Below, in pieces: positions 46,416-54,650 of a DNA stretch of 64,000 nt. The translations under genes and the position numbers were made by a program. The first letter of the stretch is position 1. The number at the start of each line of letters is the position of its first letter. The notes under the pieces were generated by a model. The model was not told the origin of the DNA. It was given only the letters and a program-made list of their open reading frames with translations, and ran no database searches. The DNA comes from Demequina subtropica (GTDB taxonomy: Bacteria; Actinomycetota; Actinomycetes; Actinomycetales; Demequinaceae). The stretch covers positions 62,001-126,000 of the forward strand of contig NZ_BBMB01000012.1 in NCBI RefSeq assembly GCF_000971235.1, given 5' to 3'.

Positions 46416-46988
46416 ATGCGCCGCCTCATCCTCGTCGCCGTGACCGCCCTGACCGTCGCCGGCTGCGCGGGCACGCCTGCGTCGGAGCTCGGCCCGGAGG
46501 TATCCGAGCGCCTCGACGCGCTCGATGCGGCCGTAGCCGACTGGGCGGACGCATCGTCCCTCGAGGAAGCACAGGGGGCCGCCGAGACCGCCCGGAACCT
46601 CGTCGTCGGGCCCGATGGCCCGCTGTACGGGGACGCCGACGGCGACGGGGCCATCGGGGGCGAGTCCGCGCAGGGCCTCCTGCCCGGGTTGGACGGCTCC
46701 CCCGGACTCGCGGTCGAGCCCGCGCTCAACGCGTGCGTCGAGCGGGACGTGCTCGGCGGATCCTGGGAGCAGCCTCAGCAGCGGTGGGACGAGGCCCTCG
46801 CCGCGATCGACGCGTGGGCGCCGGGCAACAACACGTTCCCGTCGCTCCCCTCGCATCCGCAGCGCACCGTCGGCTGGGCGACGCTCACGCTCGCGACGGA
46901 GGACCTCGACGAGGCGCTCGAGTACGCGGGCCACGCGCGGCTGCATGTCGACGTGACGCGAGCCTCCTTCGAGGAGTGCGACTCCTAG
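46416..46988 (+). CDS. Putative lipoprotein
   Basis: A 190-residue exported protein with a lipobox: the signal peptide ends LTVAGC, so Cys17 should be lipidated after transfer to the membrane. The mature part is acidic and mostly helical, with two further cysteines (in NACVERD and FEECDS). DADGDGAIGGE resembles a calcium-binding loop of dockerin or EF-hand type, which would be worth testing. No family is recognised. It is a probable substrate of the lipoprotein pathway that includes lnt. Confidence 0.75.
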   Translation: MRRLILVAVTALTVAGCAGTPASELGPEVSERLDALDAAVADWADASSLEEAQGAAETARNLVVGPDGPLYGDADGDGAIGGESAQGLLPGLDGSPGLAVEPALNACVERDVLGGSWEQPQQRWDEALAAIDAWAPGNNTFPSLPSHPQRTVGWATLTLATEDLDEALEYAGHARLHVDVTRASFEECDS

Positions 46989-47054
46989 CCGACGGCCTTT
47001 CCGGCATCGCGTGCCTGGTGCGTTGGTCCCTGGCGCGCGGAAGCGGACATTCGT

Positions 47055-47060
47055 TATCTT
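47055..47060 (+). promoter_or_regulatory. Leaderless-type -10 element (TATCTT) of the gene at 47067
   Basis: TATCTT ends 6 bases before ATG 47067, with no ribosome site between. Confidence 0.5.
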
Positions 47061-47066
47061 CTGGGC

Positions 47067-47480
47067 ATGCCTCTCGACACCGATCAGGACTCCCCCGCCG
47101 ATGCCGCTCTGCGGGCGCTCGCCGCATCGGCGGCCGATGCGTCACCCGCCTTGCTGGCGACGCTGGCGGCCGATCCGGAGGCCCGCGTGCGCCACGCGGC
47201 CGTGCGCCACCCGGCGCTGCCGCCCCGCGCGATGCTCGAGACCGTGCGCTTCGCCGACGCGGCCACGTGCGAGATGCTCGGAGAGAACCCGGCCGCGCCC
47301 GTCGCGATCGTGAGGCTCCTCGCGTCGCACCTTGCGGAGGAGGTGCGGGTCGCGGTCGCGCGGCACCCGCGCCTCGACATCACGACGCTCGAGCGCCTCG
47401 CGGCCGATCCCTGCGGCATGGTGCGCGCGGTCGCCGACGCGGTGCTGAGCCGAAGGCTCGCGGGCACCGCGCCGGCCTGA
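47067..47480 (+). CDS. Small HEAT/leucine-rich-variant repeat protein
   Basis: A 137-residue helical protein with repeats of about 24 residues: LAADPEARVRHAAVRHPALP, LGENPAAPVAIVRLLASH, HLAEEVRVAVARHPRLD and LAADPCGMVRAVADAV. The spacing and the V-R-xx-A-V-A-x-H-P core resemble leucine-rich-variant or HEAT repeats, which bind proteins or carry an iron-sulfur cluster in some relatives. Only one cysteine pair (CEMLG, CGMVR) is present. Specific function is unknown. Confidence 0.7.
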   Translation: MPLDTDQDSPADAALRALAASAADASPALLATLAADPEARVRHAAVRHPALPPRAMLETVRFADAATCEMLGENPAAPVAIVRLLASHLAEEVRVAVARHPRLDITTLERLAADPCGMVRAVADAVLSRRLAGTAPA

Positions 47481-47500
47481 GCCCCAGGGAGGCCGCCGCG

Positions 47501-47653
47501 TCAGCGGTGCTTGCGGTGATGGTTCTGGATGGCCACCGTCACGGTTCCCCCGATCCCCGCGAGGACGAGGGCGATCATGAGGTAGAAGCCGGGCTCGAAG
47601 GAGCCTGCGGCGGCGCTGAGGGTGGATGCGGACGCCAGGGTGACGGTGAACAT
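47501..47653 (-). CDS. 50-residue membrane protein
   Basis: A short frame from ATG at 47653 to TGA at 47503-47501, with CGGAGAG as ribosome site. The N-terminus (MFTVTLASASTLSAAAG) precedes FEPGFYLMIALVLAGIGGTV, a clear membrane helix, and a basic C-terminal tail (NHHRKHR). This layout resembles small conserved actinobacterial membrane proteins, but I cannot name the family. Comparative data would settle whether it is real. Confidence 0.55.
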   Translation of the reverse strand: MFTVTLASASTLSAAAGSFEPGFYLMIALVLAGIGGTVTVAIQNHHRKHR

Positions 47654-47774
47654 GAACTCTCCGTTGAGTCGTTCTGCGAGGGTCGATGGATCGCACCGGC
47701 CTCGCTGCCAGGTGGGGACCTGACCCCAGCATATGGCCCCAGGAGCGGCCGCTCGAACGCGTGTGACGCGTGTC

Positions 47775-48521
47775 TCAGGCCTCCGGTGCGTCGTCCTGAA
47801 TACCAGGGACGATGACGTCGTCGGCGGCCTCGCCCGCGTCCGGGTAGAGCGCGAGCGACAACGCCGCGCCGAGGGCGCCGCCCACCAGCTGCGCCGCGAT
47901 GAACGGAGCGACGGACCCGGGCGCGATGCCGGCGAAGGTGTCGGAGAACATGCGCCCGAGCGTCACCGCGGGATTGGCGAACGAGGTCGAGCTGGTGAAC
48001 CAGTACGCGGCCCCGATGTAGGCGCCGACGGCGGGGGCGGCGAGCGCCCCCCTGCCCGTACGCGCGAGCGCGAGGATGACCGTGACGAGCCCGATGGTCG
48101 CGACGACCTCGGAGATCAGGTGCGCCGCCGAGGCTCGGTCCGTCGTCGCGAGCGCCGTGGGGACCTCGAACATGACGTTCGCGAGCAGGGCGCCGAGGAT
48201 GCCTCCCGCGCACTGTGCCGCGGTGTACGCGCCGACCTCCGGGAGGGTCAGCCCTCTCCCCCGCCTGCGACCCACCCACCAGTCGACGAGAGAGACGACC
48301 GGGTTGAAGTGCGCGCCCGAGATCGGGCCGAACGCGAGGATCAGGACCGTGAGGCCGAACGCGGTGGCGATGGCGTTCTCGAGCAGCTGGAGCCCGACGT
48401 CCTCGGGCGACAGCTGCGCGGCGGCGATGCCCGAGCCCACCACGATCGCGACGAGCGCGGCCGTCCCGACGGACTCGGCCAGCAGGCGGCGGGACAGGGA
48501 GGGGTGCGCGGTGCGGGTCAC
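47775..48521 (-). CDS. MIP-family channel (aquaporin/aquaglyceroporin-like)
   Basis: A 248-residue six-helix channel. The two half-helix motifs are NPV in AHFNPVVS (about 72-79) and NPA in FANPAVTLG (about 192-200). The first box is NPV instead of NPA, as seen in AqpS-like channels from arsenic operons. The GTG start at 48521 follows CAGGATG. An inverted repeat upstream suggests ArsR-type or similar control, but no ars genes are nearby. Water, glycerol or metalloid transport cannot be told apart from sequence alone. Confidence 0.85.
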   Translation of the reverse strand: MTRTAHPSLSRRLLAESVGTAALVAIVVGSGIAAAQLSPEDVGLQLLENAIATAFGLTVLILAFGPISGAHFNPVVSLVDWWVGRRRGRGLTLPEVGAYTAAQCAGGILGALLANVMFEVPTALATTDRASAAHLISEVVATIGLVTVILALARTGRGALAAPAVGAYIGAAYWFTSSTSFANPAVTLGRMFSDTFAGIAPGSVAPFIAAQLVGGALGAALSLALYPDAGEAADDVIVPGIQDDAPEA

Positions 48522-48560
48522 GGCGCCATCCTGGCGTGCCGTGCGCGCGGCGTCAAATAC

Positions 48561-48580
48561 ATCTCAACCGCGATTGAGAT
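48561..48580. promoter_or_regulatory. Inverted repeat ATCTCAA-N6-TTGAGAT upstream of the channel gene
   Basis: Seven-base perfect arms about 40 bases before GTG 48521. The TCAA-N6-TTGA core resembles ArsR/SmtB-family operators. The gene for the regulator is not in the neighbourhood. Confidence 0.6.
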
Positions 48581-48700
48581 GACTTGCCGGGGCTCCGCGA
48601 CGCACCTGCCTGCTGACATGGACGAGGGCGCGCCGTAGCGTGGGGAATGCCGTCGCGACGGCGTGGCGGTGCAGCATCCAGACACCCACAAGGGGGGATC

Positions 48701-49057
48701 ATGACCGACCAGACTCCACCGCCGCCGTACCCGTCGACGCCGCCTGCGTCCCCGCCGCCCTCGGCCGGGGGGTTCTTCGCGGCGCTCTTCGACTTCTCCT
48801 TCACCCGCTACGCCACGACGAGCGTGATCAAGGTGATCTACGTCCTCGGGACGGCGTTCTACGCGCTGATGCTGCTGGTGGTCATCATCGCCGCCTTCTC
48901 CCAGGACGTCGGCACCGGGATCGGAGCGCTCATCGTCGCACCCATCGGCGCGCTCATCTCCCTGGCGCTGTTCCGCGTAGGCCTCGAGGTCCTGTCCGCG
49001 GTGATCTTCATCGCCGAGACGGTGCGGGCCTACGGACGCCGGGACGGCGTGGTGTAG
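48701..49057 (+). CDS. DUF4282-like membrane protein
   Basis: A 118-residue protein with a Pro-rich N-terminus (about 1-26), FFAALFDFSFTRYATT, which matches the start of DUF4282, and two membrane helices (about 40-66 and 72-100). ATG 48701 follows the ribosome site AAGGGGGG. A longer frame reaches ATG 48647, and TAGCGT at 48636-48641 suggests the transcript begins near there. Function unknown. Confidence 0.8.
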   Translation: MTDQTPPPPYPSTPPASPPPSAGGFFAALFDFSFTRYATTSVIKVIYVLGTAFYALMLLVVIIAAFSQDVGTGIGALIVAPIGALISLALFRVGLEVLSAVIFIAETVRAYGRRDGVV

Positions 49058-49071
49058 CGCCCCGCATGCGT

Positions 49072-49104
49072 CGGGGCCGCCTCCCGGGAAGGGAGGCGGC
49101 CCCG
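49072..49104. terminator. Bidirectional terminator between the DUF4282-like and flavodoxin genes
   Basis: A 14-bp perfect stem, arms 49072-49085 and 49091-49104 with a 5-base loop, lies between convergent stops. Confidence 0.88.
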
Positions 49105-49120
49105 TGCGCGAGCGATCCTG

Positions 49121-49618
49121 TCAGCCGGCCGCGATGCCCTCGAGCTGGGTCGCGACTCCGGTCGCCCAATCGCGGACCGCGGTGAAGTCGCGGAAGTCGC
49201 CCTTGGGCGGGTTGAGCACCTTGATGAGCGCCTTCTCGCCGACGTTGAGCTTGTCCCAGTCGAGCGCGCCCGGGAAGCGCGCGTGGTCGTGGGCGCCGAT
49301 GTCCTTGGCGAAGCCGTCGGCCTCGTCGAGAGGCTGCCCGGGCTCGACGACCGTCTCCATGCCCACCGAGAACAGCCACACGTCCTTCTCGCGGAGCTCG
49401 TCGAGGTGCTCCTTGACCAGATAGGACGCGTCGCGACGCCACAGCCCGCCATAGACGGCCGAGCCGAGCACGACAGCCTCGTAGTAGTGGATGCCCTGGA
49501 CGTCGCTCGCGTCCTCGAGGTCGACCTCGAAGCCGTGGCTCTCGATCTCCTCCGCGATCCGCTTCGCGACCTCGCGCGTCGCGCCGTACTTGGAACCGAC
49601 TGCTACCAGCACCTTCAT
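49121..49618 (-). CDS. Flavodoxin-domain protein
   Basis: A 165-residue flavodoxin-fold protein. The N-terminal FMN phosphate loop is AVGSKYGATREVAKRI (about 5-20), and VVLGSAVYGGLWRRDA (about 48-63) is the second FMN-contacting segment. Size and loop resemble flavodoxin-like proteins annotated as HemG-type or menaquinone-dependent oxidases, but a redox partner is not encoded nearby. ATG at 49618 has the strong site GGAGGAGG. Confidence 0.85.
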   Translation of the reverse strand: MKVLVAVGSKYGATREVAKRIAEEIESHGFEVDLEDASDVQGIHYYEAVVLGSAVYGGLWRRDASYLVKEHLDELREKDVWLFSVGMETVVEPGQPLDEADGFAKDIGAHDHARFPGALDWDKLNVGEKALIKVLNPPKGDFRDFTAVRDWATGVATQLEGIAAG

Positions 49619-49643
49619 GGTGACCTCCTCCGGGGTTTGCGGC

Positions 49644-49686
49644 ACCATCGTCCCGTGGCTCTGGGCCGAGCCGACGGGACGATGGT
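49644..49686 (-). terminator. Terminator after pyc containing a variant of the dispersed 9-mer
   Basis: A 13-bp perfect stem, arms 49644-49656 and 49674-49686 with a 17-base loop, starts 15 bases beyond the pyc stop. The arms read ACCATCGTCCCGT and its complement, so both contain the CATCGTCC core. Confidence 0.7.
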
Positions 49687-49700
49687 CCCCGACCCTTCGA

Positions 49701-52700
49701 CTATTCGACCACGAGCACCAGGTCGCCGCCCTCGAGGGACTGCGACGTGGGGATGACCACGCGCGAGACGGTGCCGGACACCGACGTCGTGATCGACGAC
49801 TCCATCTTCATCGCCTCGATCACGGCGACGGTCTGACCCGCCTCCACCTGGTCGCCCTCGGACACCCGCGCGGTCACGAGCCCGGTGAACGGCGATGCGA
49901 TGTGCCCCGGCCGCGACGGGTCCGCCTTCTCGCGCTGCACCACATCGACCTTCGCGGACAGGTCGCGTACCTGGAGCGGACGGATCGAGCCGTTGAAGTT
50001 GAAGATCACGGTGCGCTCGCCGTGCGAGTCGGGCTCGCCGACGGCCTCGATGGCCGCGATGATCTTGACGCCCCGGTGCAGCTCGATGACGGCCTCCTCA
50101 CCCGAGCCGACCGAGAGGCCGTACAGGTAGTGGAACGTGTCGATCACCGAGATGTCGCCGTACTGGTCGATCGCCTGGTCGAAGTCCTTCGCCGGCCCAG
50201 GGAACAGCAGGTGGTTGAGACGTCGGCGACGCGGCTCGCCCTCTTGGGCGAGAAGCTCGCGGTCCTCGTCCGTCAGCTCCGCGATCTTCCGCTCCACGTT
50301 GCGACCCTGCAGGGCCTTGGTGCGGAAGGGCTCCGGCCAGCCGCCCGGCGGGTCGCCGAGCTCGCCCGCGAGGAAGCCGATGACCGAGTCGGGGAGGTCG
50401 TACTTGTCGGGGTTCTCCTCGAAGTCGGCCGGGTCCGCGTCGTTCGCGACCAGGTGGAGCGCGAGGTCGCCGACGACCTTGGACGAGGGCGTCACCTTGA
50501 CGAGGTTGCCGAGGATCCGGTTCGCGGCCGCGTACATGTCCTCGATGGCCTCGAACTTGTCGGCGAGGCCCAGCGAGATCGCCTGCTGACGCAGGTTGGA
50601 GAGCTGACCGCCCGGGATCTCGTGGTGGTAGACGCGTCCGGTCGGGCCGGGCAGGCCCGACTCGAAGGGCGCGTACAGCTTGCGCACGGACTCCCAGTAG
50701 GGCTCGAGGTCCTGCGCCGCGGCCAGCGAGATGCCGGTGTCGCGCGTGGTGTGCTCGAGGGCCGCGATCAGCGCGGACATAGGCGGCTGCGACGTGGTTC
50801 CCGACATCGCGGCGTTCGCGACGTCGACGGCGTCGACCCCTGCCTCCGCGGCCGCGAGCAGGGTGCCGATCTGGCCGCCCGCGGTGTCGTGCGTGTGGAG
50901 GTGGACGGGCAGGTCGAAGCGCTCGCGCAGCGCCGACACGAGCATGAAGGCCGCTGCGGGACGCAGGAGGCCCGCCATGTCCTTGATCGCGAGCATGTGC
51001 GCGCCGGCGTCGACCAGCTGGTCGGCGAGCCGCAGGTAGTAGTCGAGCGTGTAGAGCGACTCGTGCGGCGAGATCATGTTGCCCGTGTAGCACAGCGTCG
51101 CCTCGGCGACGGCGGTGCCGGTGCCGCGCACCGCCTCGATCGCGGGGCGCATCTGCTCGACGTCGTTGAGCGCGTCGAAGATGCGGAAGATGTCGATGCC
51201 CGTCGCTGCCGCCTCCTCGACGAATGCGACGGCGACCTCGTCCGGGTACGGCGTGTAGCCGACGGTGTTGCGGCCGCGCAGCAGCATCTGGAGCGCGATG
51301 TTCGGCATCTTCGCCCGCAGGTCCTCGAGGCGCAGCCACGGGTCCTCCGACAGGAAGCGCATGGCGACGTCGTACGTCGCGCCGCCCCAGCACTCGACCG
51401 ACAGGAGCTCGGGGGTCATCCGCGCGGTGTGGCCGGCCGCCGCGAGCAGGTCGTACGTGCGCACGCGGGTCGCGAGGAGCGACTGGTGCGCGTCGCGCAT
51501 CGTCGTCTCGGTGAGCGCGAGCGCGCTCTGCTCGCGCAGCGCGCGGGCGAAGCCCTCGGGGCCGAGCTCGAGCAGCCGCTGACGCGAACCGGCGGGCGCC
51601 TCGGCGCCCAGGTCGAGCTGGGGCAGCTTGTCCGCAGGGCGCACGAAGACCTCGGCGTGCTCGCCGTTGGGGCGGTTCACCGTGGTGTGGCCCAGGAAGG
51701 CGAGGAGCTTGGTGGAGCGGTCCGGCGTGGTGGCCACATCGAGCAGCTCGGGGTGGCGCTCGATGAAGGCTGTGGTGACGCCGCCCGCCTGGAAGTCGGG
51801 GTGCGACAGCACCGCACGCAGGAACTGGATGTTCGACGTGACGCCGCGGATCCGGAACTCGGCGAGCGCGCGAAGCGCGCGGCGCGACGCGGTCGCGAAG
51901 TCCTGGCCGCGGCACGTGAGCTTGACCAGCATCGAGTCGAAGTGGCCGGTGATGACGTTGCCCGCCATACCGGTCGCGCCATCGAGGCGGATTCCCGCAC
52001 CACCCGGCGAGCGGTAGGCGACGATGCGGCCGGTGTCGGGCAGGAAGCCGTTCGCGGGGTCCTCGGTGGTGATGCGCGTCTGGATCGCGAAGCCGCTGAC
52101 GCGGATGTCCTCCTGACGGATCCGCATGTCCTCGAGCGACTCGCCCGCCGCGATCCGCAGCTGCGAGCTCACCAGGTCGATCCCGGTGACCTCCTCGGTC
52201 ACCGTGTGCTCGACCTGGATGCGGGGGTTCATCTCGATGAACACGTGCTGACCGGCGCGCTCACCCTCGGTCGCGAGGAGGAACTCGACGGTGCCCGCGT
52301 TGACGTAGCCGAGGCTCTGCGCGAACTTCACCGCGTCGGCGCACAGGGCGTCGCGGATCTCGGGGTCCAGCGCGGGCGCCGGGGCGATCTCCACGACCTT
52401 CTGGTGGCGGCGCTGGAGCGAGCAGTCGCGCTCGTACAGGTGCACCACGTTGCCCTGGGCGTCCGCCAGGATCTGCACCTCGATGTGGCGCGGGCCGAGC
52501 ACGGCCTGCTCGAGGAACACGGTCGAGTCGCCGAACGCGTTCTCCGCCTCGCGCATCGCCGCGGACAGCATCTCGACCAGGTCCTCGCGGCGCTCGACGC
52601 GGCGCATGCCGCGCCCGCCGCCGCCGGCGACGGCCTTGACGAACACCGGGTAGCCGATGCGGTCGGCCTCGCCGACGAGGAAGTCGACGTCACGCGACGG

Positions 52701-53108
52701 CTCCGAGGAGTCGAGGACCGGCACGCCGGCCTCGCGCGCGGCCTTGAGCGCGGCGACCTTGTCGCCGGCCTTCGCGAGCACCTCCGGGGGCGGCCCGACG
52801 AACGTCACGCCCTCCTCGGCGCAGCGGCGCGCGAACTCGACGTTCTCCGACAGGAACCCGTAGCCGGGGTAGACGGCGTCGGCGCCGGCCTGCTTGGCCA
52901 CATCGAGGATCGCCTCGATGTCGAGGTAGGCCTTGACCGGGTGGCCCTCCTCGCCGATCTGGTAGGACTCGTCCGCCTTGACGCGGTGCTCGGACATCCG
53001 GTCCTCGTAGGGGAACACCGCGACCGTGCCGGCGCCGTTCTCTACTGCAGCGCGGAACGCCCTGACGGCGATCTCTGCACGGTTGGCCACGAGGACTTTG
53101 GCGAACAT
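49701..53108 (-). CDS. pyc: Pyruvate carboxylase
   Basis: A 1135-residue biotin enzyme making oxaloacetate from pyruvate and bicarbonate, the main anaplerotic reaction. Domain order is biotin carboxylase (about 1-455, start FAKVLVANRAEIAVR, ATP-grasp with GGGGRGMRRV), carboxyltransferase (about 520-800, with VECWGGATYDVAMRFL and the metal-binding HLHTHDTAGG) and a C-terminal biotinyl domain whose lysine is in EAMKMESS (about 1100). Length matches the single-chain form. ATG at 53108 follows GAAGGGA. The gene stands alone between two hairpins. Confidence 0.97.
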   Translation of the reverse strand: MFAKVLVANRAEIAVRAFRAAVENGAGTVAVFPYEDRMSEHRVKADESYQIGEEGHPVKAYLDIEAILDVAKQAGADAVYPGYGFLSENVEFARRCAEEGVTFVGPPPEVLAKAGDKVAALKAAREAGVPVLDSSEPSRDVDFLVGEADRIGYPVFVKAVAGGGGRGMRRVERREDLVEMLSAAMREAENAFGDSTVFLEQAVLGPRHIEVQILADAQGNVVHLYERDCSLQRRHQKVVEIAPAPALDPEIRDALCADAVKFAQSLGYVNAGTVEFLLATEGERAGQHVFIEMNPRIQVEHTVTEEVTGIDLVSSQLRIAAGESLEDMRIRQEDIRVSGFAIQTRITTEDPANGFLPDTGRIVAYRSPGGAGIRLDGATGMAGNVITGHFDSMLVKLTCRGQDFATASRRALRALAEFRIRGVTSNIQFLRAVLSHPDFQAGGVTTAFIERHPELLDVATTPDRSTKLLAFLGHTTVNRPNGEHAEVFVRPADKLPQLDLGAEAPAGSRQRLLELGPEGFARALREQSALALTETTMRDAHQSLLATRVRTYDLLAAAGHTARMTPELLSVECWGGATYDVAMRFLSEDPWLRLEDLRAKMPNIALQMLLRGRNTVGYTPYPDEVAVAFVEEAAATGIDIFRIFDALNDVEQMRPAIEAVRGTGTAVAEATLCYTGNMISPHESLYTLDYYLRLADQLVDAGAHMLAIKDMAGLLRPAAAFMLVSALRERFDLPVHLHTHDTAGGQIGTLLAAAEAGVDAVDVANAAMSGTTSQPPMSALIAALEHTTRDTGISLAAAQDLEPYWESVRKLYAPFESGLPGPTGRVYHHEIPGGQLSNLRQQAISLGLADKFEAIEDMYAAANRILGNLVKVTPSSKVVGDLALHLVANDADPADFEENPDKYDLPDSVIGFLAGELGDPPGGWPEPFRTKALQGRNVERKIAELTDEDRELLAQEGEPRRRRLNHLLFPGPAKDFDQAIDQYGDISVIDTFHYLYGLSVGSGEEAVIELHRGVKIIAAIEAVGEPDSHGERTVIFNFNGSIRPLQVRDLSAKVDVVQREKADPSRPGHIASPFTGLVTARVSEGDQVEAGQTVAVIEAMKMESSITTSVSGTVSRVVIPTSQSLEGGDLVLVVE

Positions 53109-53209
53109 CTGCTTCCCTTCGTCGTTGGGGACATCCTGCCAGGTTTCACGGTGCCAGTCAGCCGCCGTCCAGCAGGTGAGACGGCGCCGTGCCACGGCAT
53201 GCCGAGGCG

Positions 53210-53226
53210 CCCGTCAGCAGGACGGG
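53210..53226 (-). terminator. Candidate hairpin after the second MerR gene
   Basis: CCCGTC-AGCAG-GACGGG, a 6-bp stem 20 bases beyond the stop of the MerR gene at 53247. A copy of GGACGATGC (53227-53235) follows directly. Weaker than the other terminators here. Confidence 0.4.
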
Positions 53227-53246
53227 GGACGATGCGGGGCGTCGGG

Positions 53247-53819
53247 TCAGCCGGCCTGGCTGCGCCGCGCGCGGCGCTCGGCGAGCTCGTCCACATCCGG
53301 GGTGCGCGACGCATCGTCCGCGCGGTCGGCGGGCAGCGCGGAGAGCGAGCCCTCGAGCTCGCGCCACACCTTGCCGAGCGCGATGCCGAACACGCCCTGG
53401 CCGCCCTGGACCAGGTCGATGACCTCGTCGTCCGAGGTGCACTCGTACACGGAGGCGCCGTCCGACATCAGCGTGATGTGGGACAGGTCCTCGACCCCCC
53501 GCTCGCGCAGGTGCTCGACAGCCGTGCGGATCTGCTGCAGGGAGACGCCCGAGTCGAGCAGTCGCTTGACCACGCGCAGGACCAGGATGTCGCGGAAGCC
53601 GTAGAGGCGCTGGGTGCCGGAGCCCGTCGCGGAGCGCACGGTCGGCTCGACCAGCCCGGTGCGGGCCCAGTAGTCCAGCTGGCGGTAGGTGATGCCGGCG
53701 GCCTTGCAGGCGGTGGGACCGCGGTACCCGGCGTTCTGGTCGAGCGGCGGGAGCCCATCGTCGAAGAGAACGCCCTGGTCGAACCGGGGAGGCATCCGCT
53801 GGCCGGGCTCGTCGGTCAT
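53247..53819 (-). CDS. MerR-family regulator (Rv1830-like position)
   Basis: A 190-residue MerR-type regulator. The winged HTH spans about 33-100 (KAAGITYRQLDYWARTGLVEP, RLYGFRDILVLRVVKRLLD), with a dimerising helix next (QQIRTAVEHLRERG) and a C-terminal domain without a cysteine effector site. The order FHA, MerR, MerR matches the garA region of mycobacteria, with the nuclease gene Rv1829 missing. ATG at 53819 has GGAGG 5 bases upstream. An 11-bp palindrome in its leader may mediate autoregulation. Confidence 0.85.
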   Translation of the reverse strand: MTDEPGQRMPPRFDQGVLFDDGLPPLDQNAGYRGPTACKAAGITYRQLDYWARTGLVEPTVRSATGSGTQRLYGFRDILVLRVVKRLLDSGVSLQQIRTAVEHLRERGVEDLSHITLMSDGASVYECTSDDEVIDLVQGGQGVFGIALGKVWRELEGSLSALPADRADDASRTPDVDELAERRARRSQAG

Positions 53820-53829
53820 CAATCCTCCT

Positions 53830-53840
53830 AGGTTCAACCT
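53830..53840. promoter_or_regulatory. Palindrome AGGTT-C-AACCT in the MerR leader
   Basis: Eleven bases with 5-base perfect arms, 11 bases from the MerR start codon and beside the ribosome site. TAACGT (53854-53849, minus) could be the -10. Candidate self-regulatory operator. Confidence 0.45.
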
Positions 53841-53909
53841 TCACTCAAACGTTAGGGCTGAGAGGGTGCCGGGTCAACGACCGCGAGGCCGTGTCGCGCG
53901 ACGTTTCCC

Positions 53910-54647
53910 CTATCCTCCCACCTGGTGGCGGACCACGGCGGAGAACGCGGCGATCGAGGCCTCGCCGAGCTCATGCGCCGCCGCCTCCGCCTCTCCCCCG
54001 GCACGCCTCCGCAGGGGCGCGGCGTGCGCCTCCGCGCGGTCCGCCTCGCGGCGCGCGGCGAGCACGAGCGTCCGCAAGGAGCGGACATCCCCGCCCGCCT
54101 GGACATAGGCGGAGGCGGCCACCACGACGGGCAGGACCGCCGGCTCGTAGCCGCCGGGCGTCGACGCGGCCACGATGCCGGCGGCCTCGAGCTCGTCGAG
54201 CAGCTCCGCCCGGATGCCGCCACGCTCGGCGACCTGCGCGGAGGTGAGGTAGTCGTCGGGCGCCTCGCCGATCTCCGTGAGCGTCACCGGCTCGTGAAGA
54301 CGGCCCGTGTCGAGGGCGTCGAGCTGCTCGCGGATCGCCGTGAGGGGACGGTAGTGGTCCCTCTGCTGCCGCAGGACGAAGCGGAGGCGCTCGACGTCCG
54401 CCGGCGAGTACTGGCGATAGCCCGACGGGGTGCGCTCCGGGCACACGAGCCCATGGGAGTCGAGGAACCTCAGCTTGGACGTGGTGAGCGTCGGGAACTG
54501 GGGCTGCACCAGTCCGAGCACATCGCTCACGCGCAGCATCGGCTCATGCGACAGCGCGTGCGGCCATCGACCGACGAGCGCTGCGGCTTCCTCCCGCGGC
54601 TCGGGATCGGCGGCGACGGCGGACGGGTGGCGTGCGGCCTGTGCCAT
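53910..54647 (-). CDS. MerR-family regulator, FtsR-like
   Basis: A 245-residue regulator with a MerR-type HTH at about 38-105 (MLRVSDVLGLVQPQFPTLTT, LRFLDSHGLVCPERTPSGYR) and a long helical C-terminal part that begins with DDYLTSAQVAERGG, a second helix-turn-helix-like segment. This architecture and its position just after the FHA gene match FtsR/Rv1828, a cell-division regulator in corynebacteria. It starts 3 bases after the FHA stop. Confidence 0.85.
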   Translation of the reverse strand: MAQAARHPSAVAADPEPREEAAALVGRWPHALSHEPMLRVSDVLGLVQPQFPTLTTSKLRFLDSHGLVCPERTPSGYRQYSPADVERLRFVLRQQRDHYRPLTAIREQLDALDTGRLHEPVTLTEIGEAPDDYLTSAQVAERGGIRAELLDELEAAGIVAASTPGGYEPAVLPVVVAASAYVQAGGDVRSLRTLVLAARREADRAEAHAAPLRRRAGGEAEAAAHELGEASIAAFSAVVRHQVGG

Positions 54648-54650
54648 CCG

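Noticed and set aside
47680-47770. GAGCGGCCGCTC as terminator of the channel gene
   Set aside because: A perfect palindrome without a loop cannot form a stable hairpin of useful length; no other stem was clear.
49491-53831. A 1446-codon open frame on the plus strand
   Set aside because: It lies opposite pyruvate carboxylase and the MerR gene. High G+C removes stop codons from antisense frames; the translation is Arg/Val/Asp-rich with no domains.
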